A stretch of DNA of 64,000 nucleotides from Streptomyces bathyalis (GTDB lineage Bacteria > Actinomycetota > Actinomycetes > Streptomycetales > Streptomycetaceae). Below, piece after piece: positions 52,790 to 63,789 of this stretch. The translations under genes and the position numbers were made by a program. The DNA lies in contig NZ_CP048882.1 in the NCBI RefSeq assembly GCF_015910445.1, forward strand, positions 1,798,001 through 1,862,000, in the 5' to 3' direction. The notes under the pieces were generated by a model that saw nothing but the letters and a program-made list of their open reading frames with translations, had not been told where the DNA came from and ran no database searches. Within the stretch, counting starts at the first letter, position 1; every line of letters begins with the position of its first letter.

Positions 52790-53956
52790 TTGTTCCTCGA
52801 CACCGTCCTCGCCCGCAATCCCCAGCTCGCGGACACGGCTGCCTCGCTGCACCGGGACGGCGCGATACCGCCGGACACCTACGTCGTCGACCGCGACGCC
52901 GTGGAGGGGAACGCGGCGCTGCTCGCGGAGAGGGCCGAGGAGCTGGGCCTGTCCCTGTGGTTCGTCGTGAAGCAGCTGGGACGCAACCCGGAGCTGATAG
53001 CCGTGGTGGCCCGCCACCTTCCGAGGTCCGCGGCCATCGACGCACCCGAGGCACGCGCCCTCCACTCCGCCGGAGCTCTCGCGGGCAACATCGGGCACCT
53101 GGTGCAGATCCCGCGGCGCGCGCTGGCCGGGATGCTCGAATGGCGCCCGGAGGCCGTCACCGTCTTCGACGCCGACAACGCCCGCGCCGTGTCCGACGAA
53201 GCACAGCGCCAGGGATTCGTGCAGGACGTCCTGCTGCGGCTGGCGGGAGCACCCGGCTCGGTCTACCCGGGCCAGGAGGGCGGTGTCCCGCCCGACGGCG
53301 TCGATGCCTTCGCGGACGAGGCCGAAGCGATGCCGGGCATCCGGATCGCGGGCGTCACCGGCTTCCCGTGCCTGCTGTGCGATCCGTCGACGGGCGCTCC
53401 TCTGCCCACGGGGACGTTCACGCTGCTGCGTGAGGCCCGCGCGCGCCTGGAGAACCGAGGCCACCAGGGCCTCAAGCTCAGTGCACCGGGCGCCACTTCG
53501 GCCGCCGCGCTGCCGCTGCTCGCCCGGCTCGGCGCAACGCACGGCGAACCCGGTCACGCCCTGACCGGTACGACACCGTTGCACGCGCTCGACCCCGGCC
53601 AGCCGGAACGGCCCGGCTACGTCTATGTCACCGAGGTCTCCCACACTCTTGCCGACGGCCGGCCCGCCCTGCTGGGAGGGGGCTTCTACCCCCGCGCGGG
53701 GATCAGGGACGCGCTGCTGCCGCGCGCCGGTCTGCGGCTGCCCGTGCAGGAGATGCCGGCAGAGAACATCGACTACTACCGGCTCCTGGACGCTCCCCCG
53801 CCGGGCGCCGCGCCGGTACGGGCGGGCGACACGGCGGTCCTCGCCTTCCGCACCCAGATGTTCGTCACGCGCAGCAGCATCGCCGTCGTCGCGGGCCTCT
53901 CCTCGGGCCGGCCGCGGCTGACCGGCCTGTACGACCCGCTGGGACGGGCCCTGTGA
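52790..53956 (+). CDS. yhfX: YhfX-type alanine racemase-fold PLP enzyme
   Basis: 388 residues, alanine-racemase-like TIM barrel plus C-terminal beta domain. K61 in LWFVVKQLGRNPELI is the likely PLP lysine; QGLKLSAPGATSAAALPLLA and GYVYVTEVSHTLADGRPALL follow. TTG 52790 (MFLDTVLARNP) was chosen: AAGGG lies six bases upstream and E. coli YhfX begins MFLDAL. 143 bases separate it from yhfS, enough for an internal promoter. Its TGA overlaps the yhfW GTG. Confidence 0.85.
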   Translation: MFLDTVLARNPQLADTAASLHRDGAIPPDTYVVDRDAVEGNAALLAERAEELGLSLWFVVKQLGRNPELIAVVARHLPRSAAIDAPEARALHSAGALAGNIGHLVQIPRRALAGMLEWRPEAVTVFDADNARAVSDEAQRQGFVQDVLLRLAGAPGSVYPGQEGGVPPDGVDAFADEAEAMPGIRIAGVTGFPCLLCDPSTGAPLPTGTFTLLREARARLENRGHQGLKLSAPGATSAAALPLLARLGATHGEPGHALTGTTPLHALDPGQPERPGYVYVTEVSHTLADGRPALLGGGFYPRAGIRDALLPRAGLRLPVQEMPAENIDYYRLLDAPPPGAAPVRAGDTAVLAFRTQMFVTRSSIAVVAGLSSGRPRLTGLYDPLGRAL

Positions 53957-55230
53957 GCGCCGCGGTCGCCGGTTCCGGAGCCGGGGCGAGCGCGGGCCGG
54001 ACCGTCATCGTCGTCCTGGACGGGCTCGGCATCGGGGCCATGCCCGACGCGGGCGCGCTGCGGCCGGGCGATCTCGAAGCCGACACGCTCGGGCATCTCC
54101 TCGACCGGTACCGCGCCGCACACGGCCGGCACCTGCGGCTTCCCGCACTGGGAGACCTCGGCCTCGGCCTGCTGCGCCCGCACCCCGCGCTCGCGTCCGG
54201 GACGGCGCTGCCCGTCGCGGCCGGACGGGCCCGCCTCGGCTACGACGGCGCGGACACCTACGCCGGTCACCAGACCATGATGGGCGCCGACTTCAGCCGG
54301 GTCGCCGTCGCGCGCCTCGCACAGCACCTCGCGGAGGTGACCGCGGCGCTCGAACAGGCCGGACACAAGGTCGAGTCGCTGGGCGGGGAGCCCGTGCTCG
54401 TGGTGGACGGGAACATGCTCGTGCACGACAACCTGGAGGCCGACCCCGGCATCAACTGGAACGTCTCCGCCCGCCTCGAGGACCAGCCTTTCGAGCGGAT
54501 CCTCGCTGTCGCCCGCACGGTGCGGGCCACCGCGCCGGTCGCGCGCGTCATCGCGGTGGGCGGCCGTTCCGGGAGCCCGCTGCCGGACTTCGTGCGGCAC
54601 GGCGACGGGGACACCGTCGGGCTGGACACGCCCGCGAGCGGCTTCTACCGCAACGGCGGACTGCGGGTGCAGCACCTCGGAGCACCGGTGGATCACGCCA
54701 GGCAGCTGCCGGAGCTGGCGGCACGTGCCGGGGCCGACGTCACCCTCGTCGGCAAGGCGGCGGACATCCTCGCCTGCGACAGCGCGGTGCGCCGCCCCGC
54801 CGTGCGTACGGAGGAGGTGCTGGCACACACGGTCTCCGCCGCACGCCACGCCGGAGAGGCAGGCGGTACGCCGGCTCTCGTGGTGGCGAACGTGCAGGAG
54901 ACCGACCTGGCCGGGCACCAGCAGGACGCCGCGCGCTTCGGTGCGGTACTGGAGGAGACGGACGCCGGACTGGGCGCACTGCTGCGGGAGTTGAACCGTC
55001 CGGGCGACCGGCTGATCGTCACCGCCGACCACGGCAACGACCCGGTGATCGGGCACGCCTTCCACACCCGCGAGTTCGTCCCGGTACTCGTCCACCGGCC
55101 GGGCACCGGCGACGCCGGTCCCGTTCTGCTCCCGGACGCGGCGTCGCTGGCGGACGTCGGCGCCACGGCGGCCCAGTTCCTCGGCATCTGCGGGGACGGG
55201 ACGGCCGGGGGCTCGCCGCTGCCGGTCTGA
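53953..55230 (+). CDS. yhfW: YhfW-type phosphopentomutase-like metalloenzyme
   Basis: 425 residues, alkaline phosphatase superfamily close to phosphopentomutase. Metal/phosphate residues: Asp in VVLDGLGIGAMPDAG, Thr in DTYAGHQTMMG, Asp-His in TADHGNDPV, His in GHAFHTREFVPVL. The substrate may be a phosphorylated sugar. GTG 53953 overlaps the yhfX stop as GTGA, so the two are translationally coupled. Last gene of the operon. Confidence 0.86.
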   Translation: MSAAVAGSGAGASAGRTVIVVLDGLGIGAMPDAGALRPGDLEADTLGHLLDRYRAAHGRHLRLPALGDLGLGLLRPHPALASGTALPVAAGRARLGYDGADTYAGHQTMMGADFSRVAVARLAQHLAEVTAALEQAGHKVESLGGEPVLVVDGNMLVHDNLEADPGINWNVSARLEDQPFERILAVARTVRATAPVARVIAVGGRSGSPLPDFVRHGDGDTVGLDTPASGFYRNGGLRVQHLGAPVDHARQLPELAARAGADVTLVGKAADILACDSAVRRPAVRTEEVLAHTVSAARHAGEAGGTPALVVANVQETDLAGHQQDAARFGAVLEETDAGLGALLRELNRPGDRLIVTADHGNDPVIGHAFHTREFVPVLVHRPGTGDAGPVLLPDAASLADVGATAAQFLGICGDGTAGGSPLPV

Positions 55231-55251
55231 CTGGCTCCCCCACGCACACGG

Positions 55252-55289
55252 CGGCCCGCTAGGCACCAGGTCGGGTGCCCCGCGGGCCG
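55252..55289 (+). terminator. Terminator hairpin after the yhf operon
   Basis: CGGCCCGC (55252-55259) plus GGCACC pairs with GGTGCC plus GCGGGCCG (55282-55289), interrupted by two unpaired bases on each side. It lies 22 bases after the yhfW stop and 40 bases before the stop of the converging phosphatase gene. Confidence 0.65.
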
Positions 55290-55328
55290 GGGTGCGTACG
55301 CGGAGGGCCTGCGCCCCCATGCGGGCGG

Positions 55329-56648
55329 TCAGCCGAAGACGCGGTCCTTCTGGTCAGGCACTGTGCTGCCGTCGTAGCGGTGTACCGGCGTGAGGTCACC
55401 GTTCTCGCTGTTGTACGCCGACGTGGAGCACGGGTACGGCTCCGGCTTCTGCGGGAGCGGCTCGATGAACATCGGGTTGGGCAGCCAGCGTCCGTCCTCG
55501 TTGTCGTACGCCCGGCACATCACCTCGTTCTTGTTCCGGTTGAGGACGAGGTGCGCGCCGGTCGCGTCACGTACGAAGGTGACGTCGGTGTCCGCGTCGC
55601 CGCCGCCCACGGCGATGCGGTGCTCGCGGTCCTGCTGCTTCCAGGCGGCGCGGCCCTTGACCCCGTAGATGTCCTGGTTGACCCAGCAGCGCTTGCCGTC
55701 GATGTACGGGATGGTCTCGCCCCGGCTCGCCGGGGCGCCCCCGCACCCTTCGTTGCGCGTGGTGATGCGGCCGTCGCGGAGGATGCTGCGGATGGCGATG
55801 GTGTGCTCGGCGTCGATGCCCACGCCCTTCGACCAGGCCTCGGCCGCGTACTCGACGCCCGCCGAGACGATGTAGACGTCGAAGCCGGCCCGCTGCAGCG
55901 TGCTGATGAGGTCCTTCTGCTGCTCGTAATAGCGCACGTAGGCGGGCATCGTGTGGGTGCCCACCTTCATCTCGCTGCCGATGGGCGCGGCCAGGCTCTT
56001 CTTGCGGCCAGCCTCGGCGTACTGCTTGACCTCGGCCGGAGTGTGTCCGGCGAACAGCTGGGCCACCCAGGCGTATTCGGGCACCGTCCGGCGGTGGTTC
56101 CACTTGCCCCCGAATGCCGGGCGGCCGTCCATGGTCTGCGCTTCCGTGCGGATCTCGAAGATCTCGTCGGTGCAGTCGTCGTCGGTGGAGGTGGGCAGCG
56201 GGCGGCCCGCGGGCACGGCCTTGCCGCACGCCTCCGTCAGAGCGCCCTCGGCGGCGGGGGTGAGCCACTCGCTGGTGTCGCCCCACCGGCGGGGCTGGAG
56301 GATCTTGTCGTGGTGAAGGGCCCAGGCGAGCGTAACGTCCGTCGTGTCGTTCTTGGTGATCGTGTTGTCCCAGTCGAAGGCGGCGACCGGGCGGGGCTCG
56401 TGGCCGCCCTTGGTGTGGTGACCGCACCGGCCACGCTCGTCGATCACGCGCTGGAGCGCGGCGCGGTTGTGCCCGTGCCACTCGAGCTTCTTCGACAGCT
56501 GAGGGCAGTGGGCGGATCCGGCCGCCGTCCCGGCGGTGCCGCCGCCGGCGGGAGCCGGCGAACCGGTCGCAGCGGAGGCCGGTGCGGGAACCGAGGCCAC
56601 GAGGGCCGCGGCGAGGCTCAGTGCGGCCAGAACGGATCTGTTGCGCAT
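55329..56648 (-). CDS. Secreted HAD superfamily phosphatase
   Basis: 439 residues with a signal peptide ending ...SVPAPASAA. HAD motif I is AFDWDNTITKNDTTD; motif II-like VYIVSAGVEYAAEAW; motif IV-like GGGDADTDVTFVRDA. The large insert between motifs and the secretion signal resemble phosphorylcholine phosphatases (PchP-like), so release of phosphate from an organic ester outside the cell is likely; substrate unproven. ATG 56648 is preceded by GGAGAG. Converges on the yhf operon. Confidence 0.8.
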   Translation of the reverse strand: MRNRSVLAALSLAAALVASVPAPASAATGSPAPAGGGTAGTAAGSAHCPQLSKKLEWHGHNRAALQRVIDERGRCGHHTKGGHEPRPVAAFDWDNTITKNDTTDVTLAWALHHDKILQPRRWGDTSEWLTPAAEGALTEACGKAVPAGRPLPTSTDDDCTDEIFEIRTEAQTMDGRPAFGGKWNHRRTVPEYAWVAQLFAGHTPAEVKQYAEAGRKKSLAAPIGSEMKVGTHTMPAYVRYYEQQKDLISTLQRAGFDVYIVSAGVEYAAEAWSKGVGIDAEHTIAIRSILRDGRITTRNEGCGGAPASRGETIPYIDGKRCWVNQDIYGVKGRAAWKQQDREHRIAVGGGDADTDVTFVRDATGAHLVLNRNKNEVMCRAYDNEDGRWLPNPMFIEPLPQKPEPYPCSTSAYNSENGDLTPVHRYDGSTVPDQKDRVFG

Positions 56649-56872
56649 AAGGCTCTCCGGTGTCCGAAGGGGTGGCGGAAATGCCGCCGGAGCCGCACCG
56701 GAAAGGGCACGGCCCCAGTGGCATGTACCGTACATCTTTCTTCTGGCGCGGCGTCACATGCGCGCCCGCGGACAGGAGTCGTGTCAGCGGGACCCTCGGA
56801 ATCGGATGCGGGCCGCCGTCGCCCGCGCGCCCTGACAGTGCGCCCCGCCACCCGGTGGAACGTGCGGTTCCG

Positions 56873-57490
56873 TCAGTGCTCGACGCTCATGCCCGCGCCC
56901 GGCTCGGGCTGCTGGCCCGCCCTCTGCGACCGCGTGCCGTTCCCGCTGCGTCTCTGTTCGCGCAGCCCCGCGGCGCGTGCCTCCGGCCACTCCTCCGCCG
57001 TGATGGCGAAGCGCTCGTGGTCGCGCCAGGCGTCGTTGAGGAAGAGCAGCCGGGGGGAGAACCCCTCGTGCCGGAACCCGAGGCGGCGCGCCATGGCGGT
57101 GGAGCGGTGGTTCTCCGGCTGGACGTTGATCTCCAGGCGGTGCAGCCCGAGCCCCTGCGGGGCGCTCTCGAAGCACTGGTCGACGATGAGCCGCATCCCT
57201 TCGGTCATGCGGCCGGTGCCCTCGTACGGCACGTAGCTGTCGTAGCCGAGCGAGCCGTTGCAGAAGCGGGCACGGACGATGTTCGCGACGTTGACGCGGC
57301 CCACCAGACCGTGGTCCTCGCTGTCGAAGATCATGAAGCTGCGCAGCGCGGGGCCCTGACGCCGCAAGAGGTCGGGGAGACCTTCCGGCTCGACGGGGTT
57401 CCAGGGGCTGAGGTGGTCCGCCGAGCGGAGTACCGCCTCTCGGTAGGCGGTCTCGTCGCCGGGCTGCGGGGGCCGGATGTATACGCGCAT
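56873..57490 (-). CDS. GNAT family N-acetyltransferase (RimJ/RimL type)
   Basis: 205 residues. Begins RVYIRPPQPGDETAYREAV; the acetyl-CoA part includes VGRVNVANIVRARFCNGSLG and YEGTGRMTEGMRLIVDQCFE, then LHRLEINVQPENHRSTAMAR and RLGFRHEGFSPRLLF, as in ribosomal-protein alanine acetyltransferases. The last 25 residues are basic and probably disordered. ATG 57490 was chosen among clustered ATGs because the domain begins there. Confidence 0.85.
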   Translation of the reverse strand: MRVYIRPPQPGDETAYREAVLRSADHLSPWNPVEPEGLPDLLRRQGPALRSFMIFDSEDHGLVGRVNVANIVRARFCNGSLGYDSYVPYEGTGRMTEGMRLIVDQCFESAPQGLGLHRLEINVQPENHRSTAMARRLGFRHEGFSPRLLFLNDAWRDHERFAITAEEWPEARAAGLREQRRSGNGTRSQRAGQQPEPGAGMSVEH

Positions 57491-57522
57491 GCACGACATC
57501 ATCCGCCCCCGCGCCCGATGGT

Positions 57523-59076
57523 TCACTTCGGGGGCAGCATGTCCTTGAACTCCTGCGGAAGTTCGAAGTCCTCCGGGCCCTGCGCCGCGCCCGCGCCGCC
57601 GAACGCGCTGCCCGCACCCGCCGCCTTGCGCTCGGCGGCGGCCTGCTCCTCCTGCTTGCGCTTCATCGGGTTGCCCGACTGGCGCTTGCCCTTGGCCTTC
57701 TTCTGCTGCTTCGCCTTCTTCTTCCCTGCGCCGCCCATGCCGGGCATTCCCGGCATACCAGGCATTCCGCCGCCCTGCGCCATGCGGGACATCATCTTGC
57801 GGGCCTCGAAGAACCGCTCCACGAGGTTCTTCACCGCGCTGACCTCGACGCCGGAGCCCCGCGCGATGCGTGCCCGACGGGAGCCGTTGATGAGGGTGGG
57901 CTCGGCGCGCTCGCCCGGCGTCATCGACTTGATGATGGCGGCCGTGCGGTCGACCTCGCGCTCGTCGAGGTCGTTGATCTGCTCCTTCATCTGGCCCATG
58001 CCGGGCATCATGCCGAGCAGCTTCGAGATGGAGCCCATCTTGCGGACCTGCTCCATCTGCGCCAGGAAGTCGTCGAGCGTGAACTCCTTGGGCCCCTTCT
58101 GCAGCTTCGCGGCCATCTTCTCGGCCTCTTGCTGGCTGAAGGTCTGCTCGGCCTTCTCGATGAGCGTGAGCATGTCGCCCATGCCGAGGATGCGGGACGC
58201 CATGCGGTCCGGGTGGAACGCGTCGAAGTCGTCCAGCTTCTCGCCGTTGGAGGCGAACATGACCTGCTTGCCGGTCACCTGGGCGACCGAGAGGGCGGCG
58301 CCGCCTCGTGCGTCGCCGTCGAGCTTCGAGAGCACCACGCCGTCGAAGCCGACGCCGTCGCGGAAGGCCTCGGCGGTGGTGACCGCGTCCTGGCCGATCA
58401 TCGCGTCGACGACGAAGAGGATCTCGTCGGGGCTGACCGCGTCCCGGATGTCGGCGGCCTGCCGCATCAGCTCCTCGTCGATACCGAGGCGGCCCGCGGT
58501 GTCGACGACGATGACGTCGTGGTGCTTCTCCCGGGCGTGGACCACGGAGTCCTCGGCGACCTTCACCGGGTCTCCGACGCCGTTGCCGGGCTCGGGCGCG
58601 AAGACCGCGACACCGGCACGCTCGGCCACGACGGAGAGCTGGTTCACGGCGTTGGGACGCTGAAGGTCACACGCGACGAGCAGCGGCTCGTGCCCCTGCT
58701 GCTTGAGCCAGCGGCCCAGCTTTCCCGCCAGGGTCGTCTTACCGGAACCCTGCAGGCCGGCGAGCATGATCACGGTCGGCGGGTTCTTCGCGTACCGCAG
58801 GCGGCGGGTCTCGCCACCGAGGATGCCGATGAGCTCCTCGTTGACGATCTTGATGACCTGCTGGGCGGGGTTCAGCGCCTGGGAGACCTCGCTCCCTACG
58901 GCACGCTCCTTGACCTGCTTGATGAAGGCGCGCACGACGGGGAGCGCGACGTCCGCCTCCAGCAGGGCGATACGGATCTCACGCGCCGTGGCGTCGATGT
59001 CCGCCTCGGACAAGCGGCCCTTGCCCCGGAGGTTCTTGAAGGTCGCTGCGAGGCGATCGGAGAGAGTGTCGAACAC
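57523..59076 (-). CDS. ffh: Signal recognition particle protein
   Basis: SRP54 GTPase of 517 residues. N domain FDTLSDRLAATFKNLRGKGR; G1 LAGLQGSGKTTLAGKLGRWL; G3 DTAGRLGIDEELM; G4 VLSKLDGDARGGAALSV. The M domain includes FTLDDFLAQMEQVRKMGSIS and GSGVEVSAVKNLVERFFEAR, and a Met/Gly stretch (MPGMPGMPGMGG) with a Lys-rich tail. GTG 59076 opens FDTLSD. Targets membrane proteins to FtsY/SecYEG. Confidence 0.96.
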   Translation of the reverse strand: MFDTLSDRLAATFKNLRGKGRLSEADIDATAREIRIALLEADVALPVVRAFIKQVKERAVGSEVSQALNPAQQVIKIVNEELIGILGGETRRLRYAKNPPTVIMLAGLQGSGKTTLAGKLGRWLKQQGHEPLLVACDLQRPNAVNQLSVVAERAGVAVFAPEPGNGVGDPVKVAEDSVVHAREKHHDVIVVDTAGRLGIDEELMRQAADIRDAVSPDEILFVVDAMIGQDAVTTAEAFRDGVGFDGVVLSKLDGDARGGAALSVAQVTGKQVMFASNGEKLDDFDAFHPDRMASRILGMGDMLTLIEKAEQTFSQQEAEKMAAKLQKGPKEFTLDDFLAQMEQVRKMGSISKLLGMMPGMGQMKEQINDLDEREVDRTAAIIKSMTPGERAEPTLINGSRRARIARGSGVEVSAVKNLVERFFEARKMMSRMAQGGGMPGMPGMPGMGGAGKKKAKQQKKAKGKRQSGNPMKRKQEEQAAAERKAAGAGSAFGGAGAAQGPEDFELPQEFKDMLPPK

Positions 59077-59210
59077 GGCGTTCGCGGATCCTTCGCGTCT
59101 GGGTACTGGGTCAGGTCGGCAGTCGGCCTCCAAGGGTATCCGTCCACGAGGACTGCGGTCAGGTCCGGTCGGCGACCGTCTTCGGGCCCGGCATCGCGCG
59201 GCCGGAGGAG

Positions 59211-61900
59211 TTACGCCGCCTCGTCGGGCACACGCCCCAGCTCGTGCTCGAGGTCGCGCGCCAGCGCGGCGGCCGCGGACGAGGCCAGAGGGTCGCCGTC
59301 GGCACCCGTCAGGTAGAAGGCGTCGACGGCGTTGGCGCCGAGCGTGCTGACGTGTGCGCTGCGCACCAGGACGCCCGCCCCCTCCAGGGCACGCCCGATG
59401 CGGTAGAGCAGGCCGGGGGCGTCCTGTGCCCGAACCTCCAGGACGGTCGCGAGCTCCGAGCCGCCCGGCGCGACCGTGACCCGCGGCGGCGGAGCCTGTC
59501 CCGCGCGGCGCCTGCGGGGCCTGCGGTAGGCGGCCTCGCGCTCGGCGAGGCGGGCCGGGATGTCGAGGGAACCGTCGAGGGCGCGCGCCAGATCCGCGCG
59601 CAGCCGCAACGCGGGGGGCAGCGAGCCGTACTCGGCGGCCACACGCCACGACAGCAGGAGCACCGCCGCGTCCTCGTCCGGCCCGGCCTGCGCTCCCCCC
59701 GTCACCTGTCCTGGAAGCCGCATCACCCGCAGGTCGGCCGCCCGTACGGTCATCCGGTGCAGCGCGAGGACGCCCGCGACGGCGGGCAGCACGCCCATCG
59801 CGTACACGCCGGTGCCGCCCGGGGCTCCCGGGGCGGAGGCGGGGTAGTCAGGCGCCGGACGCGGGGCCGGGACGGTGACCAGCAACTCGACGCCGACGGA
59901 CCGTGCGCGGGAGATGTCCGCGTCGCCCGCGTCCTCCGGGACTGCCTTGTGTTCCTCGTCGGTGTGCCCGGGCCTGGGATCTCCCCCGCTGCCCGTCGTG
60001 CTGAGTGCGAGGGCTGGGCCCTGCCTGCGCCACGATTCCATCGCGAGGCGTTCCGCCTCCGCCGAGGGCACGAACGGTTCCGTGTGCTCCTCGACCGCCT
60101 CCCCCGCGAGTACGCCGGCGACCCGGGTGACCAGGTCCGCGACGAGGGTGCCGCGCCACGCGGACCACGCCGCTGGGCCGGTCGCCAGCGCGTCGGCCTC
60201 CGTCAGCGCGTGCAGCAGCTCCAGCGTCCCGGCACCGCCCACGACGTCCGCGACGGACCGGATCGTCGCCGGGTCGTCCAGATCGCGCCGGGTGGCGGTC
60301 TCCACCAGCAGCAGGTGGTGGCGTACGAGACGGGCGAGCACGTCCGCGTCCGGTGGATCGAAGCCCATGCGGCCGGCCATGTCGTAGGCGATCGTCTCGC
60401 CCACGACGGAGTGGTCGCCCGGCCAGCCCTTGCCGATGTCGTGCAGCAGCGCGGCGACCAGCAGCAGGTCCGGTCGCTGCACGCGACGCGTCAGCGCGGA
60501 GGCACGCACCGCGGTCTCCACCAGGTGACGGTCGACCGTGAAGCGGTGCACGGGATTGCGCTGCGGACGGCAGCGCACCCGCTCCCAGTCCGGCAGCAGA
60601 CGGCCGATGAGGCCCTCGGCGTCCAGCGCCTCCCACACGGGCACCGTCGCCTCGCCCGCGCCGAGCAGGGTGACGAACTCCTCGCGGGCCTCGGCGGGCC
60701 ACGGCACCGGGAGATCCGGCGACGCCGCCATCCTCCGCACGGAGGGCAGCGCCAGCGGAAGCTCCGCCTGTGCCGCGGCGGCTGCGGCCCGCAGCGGCAG
60801 CACGGGGTCACGCTCCGGCCGTGCGGTACGGGCGAGAGCCGCTTCCCCCTCGTGCTCGACGACGCCTTCGGCGAGCGGCGTGCGTTCCTGCGCGGCGCCG
60901 CGGCGCCCACCGCCGGGCCCGCCCCCCGACATGCCGCCCAGCAGGCCGCGCAGCCGGGAGGCGCGCCCGCCGCGGGACTTGAGCACGCGGCTCACCTCGC
61001 GCCACGTCACGTCGGCGGCGTAGGCGATGGTTCGGGCCGACTCGTAGACCTGCCGGAGCAGTGCGTCGGCGTCCGCCAGACCGAGCGCCGAGGCGACCTG
61101 GTCCTGGTCCTGCAGAGCGAGCCGGTCGGTGGAGCGGCCGGTCGAGAGGTGGAGCACGTCGCGTACGTCCAGGAGCGCCTCACGCGCACGGCCCAGGCCG
61201 CCGCGCGGCGCGTCGGCCAGCCAGGACGCCGCCACCGCCCGCAGTGCGGTGGCGTCCCGGAGCCCACCGTGTGCCTCCTTCAGGTCCGGCTCCAGCAGGA
61301 AGCGCAACTCACCGTGTGTACGGGCCCGTTCCTCGGTCAGCTCCCGCAGCTCCGGGAGGCGAGCGGGCGCCTGTGCCCGCCACTGCGCAAGCAGCGCGGT
61401 GCGCATGTCCGCGGTGAGCGTCGCGTCACCCGCGACGTGCCGCGCGTCCAGCAGGCCGAGCTGGACCTTGAGGTCGTCCTTCGCCGTGGCGCGGGCCTCC
61501 GCGGGGGTTCGTACGGAGTGGTCCAGGGCGATGCCGAGGTCCCAGACCGGGTACCAGATGCGGTCCGCGATCCGCGCGATGCCGGCGGGCCCCGCGCTGC
61601 CGTCGTGGAGCAGCAGCAGATCGAGGTCGCTGCGCGGGGACAGCTCGCCCCGCCCGTAGCCGCCGACGGCGACGAGGGCGACGCCGGGCCCGGCGTCGCC
61701 CAGCAGCCCCGCCAGCCAGTGGTCGGTCACGCGTGCCAGTTCGGCACGGCGGGGCGCCCCCGCCACCGTGCCGTCCTCGCCGCGGAGAAGGCGCAGCCGG
61801 GCCGCCGCATAGCTGCCCTGCTCCGCCTCCGCCCCGGCTTCCCCGGCCGCCTCTTCCGCCGTTCCGGGAAGGCCGCTGTGTCCGCCCATGTGAACCGTCA

Positions 61901-61901
<1 letters not shown>
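59211..61901 (-). CDS. glnD: [Protein-PII] uridylyl/adenylyltransferase
   Basis: 896 residues. The nucleotidyltransferase motif is VGGYGRGELSPRSDLDLLLL; a GlnD-specific linker includes ELRFLLEPDLKEAHGGLRDA; the HD domain includes LLVAALLHDIGKGWPGDHSV; two C-terminal ACT domains end with DAPGLLYRIGRALEGAGVLV and AVDAFYLTGADGDPL. In Streptomyces this enzyme adenylylates the PII protein encoded just upstream. GTG 61901 shares one base with the glnK stop (TAGTG). Confidence 0.94.
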
Positions 61902-63555
<1,654 letters not shown>

Positions 63556-63789
63556 TGGACGTCTCCTCGAAGTACCGGCCCGCGCGGAACGGACGGGAGG
63601 GGCGGGAAGGCCGGGGGGTGTTGCAGCCACGTTCGCCGCGTTCCGTTTCCGCTGATGCCGCCGGTTGTTTCGCCGTGGTGACGATGCGCGCCGCGGTGTT
63701 ACGTGCCGATGAACTGGCGCAGCGGCCCGTACGAGGAGATGGTCGGCACTCGTAACAGGCAGAACCGGCCGCGACGCACCCTGTACGAC
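63556..63789. other. amtB upstream region
   Basis: About 230 bases without a recognised gene, containing the GlnR-type sites and presumably the amtB promoter and leader. Confidence 0.5.
63667..63702 (-). promoter_or_regulatory. GlnR-type binding sites upstream of amtB
   Basis: On the minus strand GTCAC (63682-63678), six bases, then GAAAC (63671-63667) exactly fit the GlnR a-site/b-site pattern. A further GTAAC lies at 63702-63698 and a GAAAC at 63649-63645. The pair is about 115 bases upstream of the amtB start. GlnR activation of amtB-glnK-glnD under nitrogen limitation is established in S. coelicolor. Confidence 0.7.
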
